Assembly: GCA_002419145.1 (NCBI GenBank)
Contig: DIFN01000062.1
Coordinates: 54,992 to 67,001, forward strand
Reading direction: 5' to 3'
DNA from: Mageeibacillus sp. UBA5747
GTDB taxonomy: Bacteria > Bacillota > Clostridia > Saccharofermentanales > UBA5734
DNA length: 12,010 nucleotides
Part shown: one piece after another, positions 8,001 through 12,010 of the stretch
Numbering within the stretch: the first letter of the stretch is position 1
Layout of the letters: every line of letters starts with the position of its first letter
Made by a program: the position numbers and the translations under genes
Notes under the pieces: generated by a model
What the model was told of the DNA's origin: nothing
Databases searched by the model: none
Seen by the model: only the letters and a program-made list of their open reading frames with translations

Positions 8001-9522
8001 TTGTCCCGAGTGCGGCACGGCCCTGACCCGCGAAGGCCAGGACATCCCCTTTGAGACCTTCCTCGGCTTTGAAGGCGACAAACAGCCGGATATCGACCTC
8101 AATTTCTCGGGTGAATACCAGGCCCGGGCCCACAAATTCATCGAAGAAATGTTCGGTTCGTCCCACACATTCCGGGCGGGCACGATCAGCGGCTTTGCCG
8201 AGAAAAATGCCCAGGCGATGGTGGCCAAGTATTTTGAAAAGCAGGACAAGTTCACGACCCAAGCCGAAATCGCCCGCCTGTCACAAGGCCTGATCGGGGT
8301 CAAGCGCACCACAGGCCAGCATCCGGGCGGTATTGTGGTTGTGCCCAAAGAACGCGATATCTATGATTTTACGCCGATTCAGCATCCGGCGGACAAGCGT
8401 GAGGGAGGCACGGTCACGACTCATTTCGACTTTAACGCGATGCATGACACCATTTTAAAGCTCGACGTGCTCGGCCATGACGACCCGACCATGCTCAAGA
8501 TGCTTGGCGACCTGACCGGGGTTGATGTCCGGACCATTCCGATCCCGGACGAGAAAGTCATGTCCCTGTTCTGCTCAACCGAGGCGCTCGGTATTCCAGA
8601 CGGCACCTCACCAGCCGACTCAGCGACCCTCGGCCTGCCGGAACTGGGAACCTTCATGGCCCGTGACATGATCCGCGAGACCCGACCGACCCGGTTCTTT
8701 GACCTGGTCCAGCTGATGGGCCTGTCCCACGGCACCGATGTCTGGAAAGGCAATGCCCAAGAGCTCATCCGCAGCGGTATTTGCACGATCAACGACGTCA
8801 TCGGCTGCCGCGACAGCATCATGACCTGGCTGATCCACCAGGGCCTGCCCAACAAAGCCTCGTTCGACATCATGGAAAAAGTCCGCAAAGGCAAAGGCCT
8901 GTCGCCGGAACACGAACAGCTGATGCGGGACAACCACATCCCGGACTGGTACATTGACTCCTGCAAGAAGATCAAATACATGTTCCCCAAAGCCCATGCT
9001 GCTGCCTACACGATCTCAAGTCTGCGCATTGCCTGGTTCAAGGTCTACCACCCAGAGGCCTATTACAGCGCCTACTTCACAGTCCGGGCCGATGAATTCG
9101 ACAGCTCCCTGATGGTCAAGCCGCCTGCTGCGGTCAGCCGCACCAGAGCCGAGCTCAAGAGCCGATTCCGCGAAATGTCCGACCGGGAACAGAAAATCTA
9201 CTACATCATCGAGCTGGTCGAGGAAATGCAGCTGCGCGGGATAAATTTCTTGCCGATTGACCTCTACACCTCGGCTGCCACCGCATTTACCATCGCTTCA
9301 CCGGGCAAAATCCGACCACCGCTGAACGCGATTCCTGGGATCAGCCCAGCGATTGCCGAAGCCATCGTAGCCGCTCGTGCCGATGGACCGTTCCTGTCGC
9401 GCGATGAACTGGCACGCCGGGCCGCCATCGGCCAGAGCGCCATCGCCACCCTGGCTTCTGCCGGCTGCCTCGATGGCCTGCCGGAATCAGCCCAGATAGA
9501 CCTGTTTTCCCTGCTGTCCTGA
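5041..9522 (+). CDS. polC: DNA polymerase III alpha subunit, PolC type (Gram-positive, with proofreading exonuclease)
   Basis: This is the replicative polymerase of Bacillota and relatives. The 1493 residues (about 1437 in B. subtilis) show the full PolC layout. A divergent N-terminal region (1-230) ends in a low-complexity linker at about 186-228. An OB-fold (about 232-338) follows, then a PHP domain with ELHAHTKMS (356-364) and AITDHGVVQSFPD (388-400). The DnaQ-like exonuclease is inserted in the PHP domain at about 443-615: D449/E451 in DVETTG, HNAFFD (534-539), and H598 to D603. PHP resumes to about 800. The polymerase core has GSRGSVGSS (935-943), a zinc motif with C963, C966, C988 and C991, catalytic D1017 and D1019 in PDIDLNFSGEY, and D1142 in LKLDVLGHDDPT. 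A helix-hairpin-helix-like IPGISPAIAEAIV (1431-1443) and a clamp-binding QIDLF (1485-1489) close it. It starts 3 bases after ispG, with GAGG as a weak ribosome site. All catalytic residues are present. Confidence 0.98.
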   Translation: MQSNWYDFFAQLLSNPALLDQLRQQNALVTGLTVKKTGRVNFQILTGTPLPTDLLVTLEDTLEQVLPAQEVLIRQTFAEPLAQDQLQQAAANLSSWLVRHLRKKDPFHAALLHHAEFIAQDMDVSRVEVHVTETSRDDLAHIVSAELAQLTREALGQTVNFEFIASTQDLRDYTADMLRQQQAEARRQLAAMPGQDDGEFCSVPPRASANGHANTRAHGPGATYRRAPKPEGILWGKVHGELKRQAIRDLTTESGLVLMEGEIFSQECRTVSNGTRLLYKFALTDLTSSITCILFAKPEDQELLDGLLKKASYLRVSAEISFDAQFSKDLQARVLGLQEAKRQAGREDRADLKRVELHAHTKMSTKDAVCETKDLVRLAARFGHPAVAITDHGVVQSFPDAAAAKADLRRIGQEIKIIYGMEGYLVDDGPSVAWSVEQADLSQGFVALDVETTGLDPAKDRVIEVALVPFLPDGKGGFDAGEPWVTLVNPQVDLPPKITELTGITALDLQGAPDPWSVFCELAERIGDQPVVAHNAFFDLAFVRYEGFRTPVENDPRLKFNPPLVDTLALSRAMIPELANHKLNTVAAHLGIGQDRHHRADDDARACGEIFARLFQRSGASSLAELNTRLGHLSDEEVREHRRSVYHVILLAKDSLGLYNLYRLVSASHTRFFHMRPRIPRAWLQYFRSGLIIGSACEAGELFQTVLEAYRASGNQYDTAKSLLMQQPAVDKARFYDYLEIQPISNNGYYLRQESSGLNSEEDLRHLNRLIVALGQRARKPVCATCDVHFLEREDAELRRILLADNGYSDFADQPDLHLRTTGEMLAEFAYLGDAVARDVVITQPQAIADLVDPDLKPFPDGSFPPIIASAPDDIRRLTWDTAQAMYGRDGKLPDVVRERIERELHSIIDNGFSVMYYIAHHLVRQSNEDGYIVGSRGSVGSSLVATLCGITEVNPLLPHYVCPQCHFFEPDTSGQYSSGYDLPAKTCPECGTALTREGQDIPFETFLGFEGDKQPDIDLNFSGEYQARAHKFIEEMFGSSHTFRAGTISGFAEKNAQAMVAKYFEKQDKFTTQAEIARLSQGLIGVKRTTGQHPGGIVVVPKERDIYDFTPIQHPADKREGGTVTTHFDFNAMHDTILKLDVLGHDDPTMLKMLGDLTGVDVRTIPIPDEKVMSLFCSTEALGIPDGTSPADSATLGLPELGTFMARDMIRETRPTRFFDLVQLMGLSHGTDVWKGNAQELIRSGICTINDVIGCRDSIMTWLIHQGLPNKASFDIMEKVRKGKGLSPEHEQLMRDNHIPDWYIDSCKKIKYMFPKAHAAAYTISSLRIAWFKVYHPEAYYSAYFTVRADEFDSSLMVKPPAAVSRTRAELKSRFREMSDREQKIYYIIELVEEMQLRGINFLPIDLYTSAATAFTIASPGKIRPPLNAIPGISPAIAEAIVAARADGPFLSRDELARRAAIGQSAIATLASAGCLDGLPESAQIDLFSLLS

Positions 9523-9533
9523 GGCCGGAAGCG

Positions 9534-11888
9534 ATGTTTTGCCGGGTCGTCCTCAAAGAAGCCACGCGAGCATTTGACCGGGAATTCACCTATGCCGTGC
9601 CGCCGAGCCTGGAAACTAGCCTCTCGAGCGGCAGCTGGGTCGAAATTCCTTTTGGCAATGGCAATCGTCTGGTCCAGGCTTTTGTCCTGTCCCTTGAAAG
9701 CGAATCTGGCACGGATTTCCATGTCAAACCCGTCCAGAGACTTTTGAGCGACCGGCCGGTTCTGCGTCGTGATCAGCTGCAACTCTCTGGCCTGATGCGC
9801 CAACGCTATGGCTGCACCTATGGCGACGCCCTGCGCCTGATGGTACCCTCAGCAGTCGCCGCCGTCGGCGATAAACTCGTCCGCATGGCCGAACTGCCTG
9901 ACCCGGCAGAAGCTGCCCGACGCCTCAACGACGGCGAAATTGACCGCATCGGTCACCAGCGTGTGATCGAGATGCTGCTCGAGTACGGTGCCGTACCCGT
10001 CCCTGAGTTGATGCATGCTTGCCAGATTAGCCGAGCCGTTTTGAAAACACTCGAGAAGAAGGACCTGATCCGCTATTTCAAACAGGAAGTGCGCCGGTCG
10101 GGTGGGGAAGAAGCCGAGTATGAAACAGTATCCGACTTCGTACCCAATGACGGCCAGCGCGAGGCCATCGCCCGGATCCAAGCGGCCCTGACTGCATCTG
10201 GCGACGAAAAACAGCTGGCTGAATTTGTCCTTTTTGGTATCACCGGCAGCGGCAAGACCGAGGTTTACCTCCAGACCGCCCGCTTGGCCACCCAGCTCGG
10301 CCGTGGTGTGATTATCCTGGTTCCAGAAATCTCCCTGACCCCCCAGATGGTGGCCCGGATCCGCTCCCGCTTTGGATCGGGTGCTGCGGTCCTGCACAGC
10401 CGGCTGACCCCGGCAGAGCGCTACGAACAATGGCAGCGCATCTTGCGTGAAGAGGTTTCCGTTGTGGTCGGTGCCCGCTCTGCTATTTTCGCTCCCCTGA
10501 AAAACCTCGGCCTGATCATCATCGATGAAGAACAGGAAACAACCTATAAATCCGAAACCCACCCACGCTACCATGCCCGCGACATTGCCCGCCTGCGCTG
10601 CCGCGAAATGGACGGCGTCCTCGTTCTTGGCTCGGCGACCCCGGCGATTGAGACTTATCACCGGACGACCACCGGCAAAGCAACTTTACTGCGCCTTGAC
10701 CAGCGCATTGGCGACAGTCAGCTGCCCAAGACCCAGATCGTCGACATGCGCCAGGAGTTGCGCGAAGGCAATCGCAGCGTCTTCAGCCGCCCGCTCGACC
10801 AAGCCCTGCGCCGTGCATTTGCCGCCCAAAAGCAAGCCATGCTCTTCATCAACCGTCGAGGAATGGCCGGGTTCATGCTTTGCCGCCAGTGCGGCCACGT
10901 CATCAAATGCAAAACCTGCAGTGTCTCGCTGACCTGTCATGTGCGTCCGGCCACCGCCGCAACACGTGAGCAGATCCAGCTGGTTTGCCACTACTGCGGC
11001 AAAATCATGCCGCCTCCCAGCCGCTGCCCCGTCTGTGGCAGCGAGCGCATTGGCCGCTTCGGCGCCGGCACCCAGCAGATCGAAAAACTATTCCTTGAGG
11101 AATACGCCCCGGCGACAGCCATCCGCATGGACCAGGACACCACCACCGGCCGCCAGTCCCATGCTCAATTACTCGACCAGTTCGCCCATCGTGAGGCCGA
11201 TGTCCTGATCGGCACCCAGATGATTGCCAAAGGTCACGATTATCCTAATGTCACCGTCGTCGGCATCCTGTCGGCCGACCTGATGCTGGGCCTGTCTGAT
11301 TTCAGAGCCTCTGAGCGTGCCTTCTCCCTGATCACCCAAGCCGCTGGCCGCGCCGGTCGTGGCGAGCACGCCGGCGAAGTTTACATCCAGGCCTACAATA
11401 CCGACGACTACGCAATCACCGCAGCAGCAGCCCAGGACTATGAACGTTTCTACCAACAGGAAATCACGTTTCGCAAAGCCATGCGCTACCCGCCTTTTGG
11501 TGCTCTCGCCCTGATCCTGGTCTCAGGCCAGAATGAAAAAAACGTGCGCGAGAAAATGGTCCAGATTCAGGCGCTGCTATCAGCCCGGCTTAATGAATGG
11601 ACAGTGGCGCAATCGGGTGGCAGTCATCCAGGCAGTGCTTCTGACAGCAGCCACTCGGGTAGTTCCCATGCGGGCACTGCCCATTCCGGCGAGCCTGCTC
11701 CTGCCATCGAGCTGCTCGATCCTGGTCGCGCCCCCCTATACCAGTTGCGCGGCCGCTTTCGCTACCGCATGATCGTCAAAGGCAAGGACAATGCCAGCCT
11801 CTCCCAATTCCTCCACACAGCCCTGGCTCACATCAACCTGGCCCCTCTCTCCCTCACGATAGATATCGATCCCTATAGCTTGCTGTAA
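9534..11888 (+). CDS. priA: Primosomal protein N' / replication restart DNA helicase PriA
   Basis: This 3'-to-5' superfamily 2 helicase recognises abandoned forks and D-loops and starts reassembly of the primosome. The 784 residues follow the family order. A 3'-DNA-binding domain (1-105) opens with FDREFTYAVP, and a winged-helix region spans about 140-200. Helicase lobe 1 has Walker A GITGSGKT (235-242), ILVPEISLTPQ (261-271), DEEQ (331-334) and GSATPAIET (366-374). The zinc-binding insertion has four cysteine pairs: C450/C453, C459/C462, C485/C488 and C498/C501. Lobe 2 has GAGTQQIE (510-517), IGTQMIAKGHDYPNV (559-573) and QAAGRAGRG (602-610). The C-terminal domain ends the protein. Oddities are Q334 where DEEH is usual, about 8 extra residues between LTCH and CHYC, and a Ser/His/Gly-rich insert at about 694-721 before DPGRAPLYQLRGRFRY. 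It lies 11 bases after polC, with GAGG or GGAAG as ribosome site. No frameshift is seen. Confidence 0.97.
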   Translation: MFCRVVLKEATRAFDREFTYAVPPSLETSLSSGSWVEIPFGNGNRLVQAFVLSLESESGTDFHVKPVQRLLSDRPVLRRDQLQLSGLMRQRYGCTYGDALRLMVPSAVAAVGDKLVRMAELPDPAEAARRLNDGEIDRIGHQRVIEMLLEYGAVPVPELMHACQISRAVLKTLEKKDLIRYFKQEVRRSGGEEAEYETVSDFVPNDGQREAIARIQAALTASGDEKQLAEFVLFGITGSGKTEVYLQTARLATQLGRGVIILVPEISLTPQMVARIRSRFGSGAAVLHSRLTPAERYEQWQRILREEVSVVVGARSAIFAPLKNLGLIIIDEEQETTYKSETHPRYHARDIARLRCREMDGVLVLGSATPAIETYHRTTTGKATLLRLDQRIGDSQLPKTQIVDMRQELREGNRSVFSRPLDQALRRAFAAQKQAMLFINRRGMAGFMLCRQCGHVIKCKTCSVSLTCHVRPATAATREQIQLVCHYCGKIMPPPSRCPVCGSERIGRFGAGTQQIEKLFLEEYAPATAIRMDQDTTTGRQSHAQLLDQFAHREADVLIGTQMIAKGHDYPNVTVVGILSADLMLGLSDFRASERAFSLITQAAGRAGRGEHAGEVYIQAYNTDDYAITAAAAQDYERFYQQEITFRKAMRYPPFGALALILVSGQNEKNVREKMVQIQALLSARLNEWTVAQSGGSHPGSASDSSHSGSSHAGTAHSGEPAPAIELLDPGRAPLYQLRGRFRYRMIVKGKDNASLSQFLHTALAHINLAPLSLTIDIDPYSLL
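11652..11696 (+). repeat. Degenerate 15-base tandem repeat inside priA encoding H-[S/A]-G-x-x
   Basis: Three in-frame 15-base units at 11652-11666, 11667-11681 and 11682-11696 encode HSGSS, HAGTA and HSGEP (residues 707-721). A related fourth unit, HPGSA, lies at 11625-11639 (residues 698-702), separated by SDSS. The units share CCA(C/T) beginnings and a G-rich middle but are diverged. They form a low-complexity insertion in the PriA C-terminal domain, between the helix ending NEWT and the conserved LRGRFRY segment. Repeat slippage is a plausible origin; a role is unknown. Confidence 0.65.
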
Positions 11889-11914
11889 ACGGGTGTCGGG
11901 ATTACAAGAGCGGA

Positions 11915-11948
11915 GCGAGAGTGGGGCGAGAGCGGGGGAGCGACAAGG
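11915..11948 (+). repeat. Direct repeat copy 1 (34 bases, purine-rich)
   Basis: This copy begins GCGAGAGTGGG and ends GAGCGACAAGG. It is identical base for base to the copy at 11961-11994. Inside it an 11-base unit occurs twice in tandem, GCGAGAGTGGG at 11915-11925 and GCGAGAGCGGG at 11926-11936. It starts 26 bases after the priA stop. Function is unknown. Confidence 0.9.
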
Positions 11949-11960
11949 CCGGGGCACGAG

Positions 11961-11994
11961 GCGAGAGTGGGGCGAGAGCGGGGGAGCGACAAGG
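11961..11994 (+). repeat. Direct repeat copy 2 (34 bases, purine-rich)
   Basis: This copy is identical to copy 1, with a period of 46 bases and a 12-base spacer (CCGGGGCACGAG). Its last two bases run into GGTCTGACC (11993-12001), a small palindrome with 4-base arms around a central T. The array may continue beyond the window edge. Confidence 0.9.
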
Positions 11995-12010
11995 TCTGAC
12001 CCCGTTGCCG

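Larger units (their letters stand above)
11889..12010. other. Non-coding tail after priA, window edge
   Basis: No open reading frame that resembles a protein begins or ends in these 122 bases on either strand. I see no GC hairpin followed by a T-run, so no intrinsic terminator for the operon is visible here. The sequence is purine-rich on the + strand and is mostly occupied by the direct repeat described separately. Confidence 0.6.

Noticed and set aside
9849..10661. Minus-strand open frame of 270 codons inside priA, and similar ones at 1986-2669, 7036-7758 and 8421-8990
   Set aside because: All are antisense to conserved coding sequence with intact motifs and lack recognisable domains, so they are mirror frames rather than genes.
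10935..10985. Frameshift or sequencing error in the PriA zinc region
   Set aside because: The frame stays open, all eight zinc cysteines are in place on both sides, and lobe 2 motifs follow normally, so this is an in-frame length variant.
1..11888. Previously undescribed multi-gene system
   Set aside because: Every gene in this span belongs to a well-known housekeeping family with intact motifs, and the order largely matches a known Bacillota cluster. No defence, mobile or secretion genes are present.
11889..11914. Intrinsic terminator directly after priA
   Set aside because: I could not find a stable inverted repeat followed by a T-run in this stretch.
11915..11994. CRISPR array
   Set aside because: There are only two repeats, with a 12-base spacer, internal tandem units and no cas genes. 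CRISPR spacers are usually about 30 bases or more.

Overview
The window is a compact, co-directional block of seven housekeeping genes on the + strand, followed by a short repeat-bearing non-coding tail. The genes, in order, are uppS (missing its 5' end at the window edge), cdsA, dxr, rseP, ispG, polC and priA. Gaps between genes run from a 4-base overlap to 18 bases. I see no promoter, terminator or RNA gene between them, so they read as one operon or part of one. The organism is most likely a GC-rich member of the Bacillota, probably on the Clostridia side. The reasons are the PolC-type replicative polymerase, the order uppS-cdsA-dxr-rseP-ispG-polC, and use of the MEP isoprenoid pathway. This is inferred from gene content and order; I cannot name a genus.

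Region 1-5037 handles isoprenoids and the envelope. Dxr and IspG catalyse the first committed step and the penultimate step of the MEP pathway. UppS condenses the resulting C5 units into undecaprenyl diphosphate, the lipid carrier for wall building. CdsA makes CDP-diacylglycerol for phospholipids. RseP is an intramembrane site-2 metalloprotease, typically used to release membrane-tethered regulators during envelope stress.

Region 5041-11888 handles DNA replication. PolC is the large DNA polymerase III alpha subunit with a built-in proofreading exonuclease. PriA is the helicase that reloads the replisome at collapsed forks. PriA directly after PolC differs from the rimP-nusA genes that commonly follow polC in Bacillota, and no proS lies between rseP and polC.

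Region 11889-12010 has no gene. It holds two exact 34-base copies of a purine-rich repeat 46 bases apart, each built on an 11-base tandem unit. The second copy runs into a small palindrome near the window edge. It may be the start of a dispersed or REP-like repeat cluster.

The coding part is ordinary in content, and I do not see a new multi-gene system here. The points most worth a second look are the terminal repeat, a His/Ser/Gly pentapeptide repeat inserted in the C-terminal domain of PriA, and the PolC-PriA adjacency.
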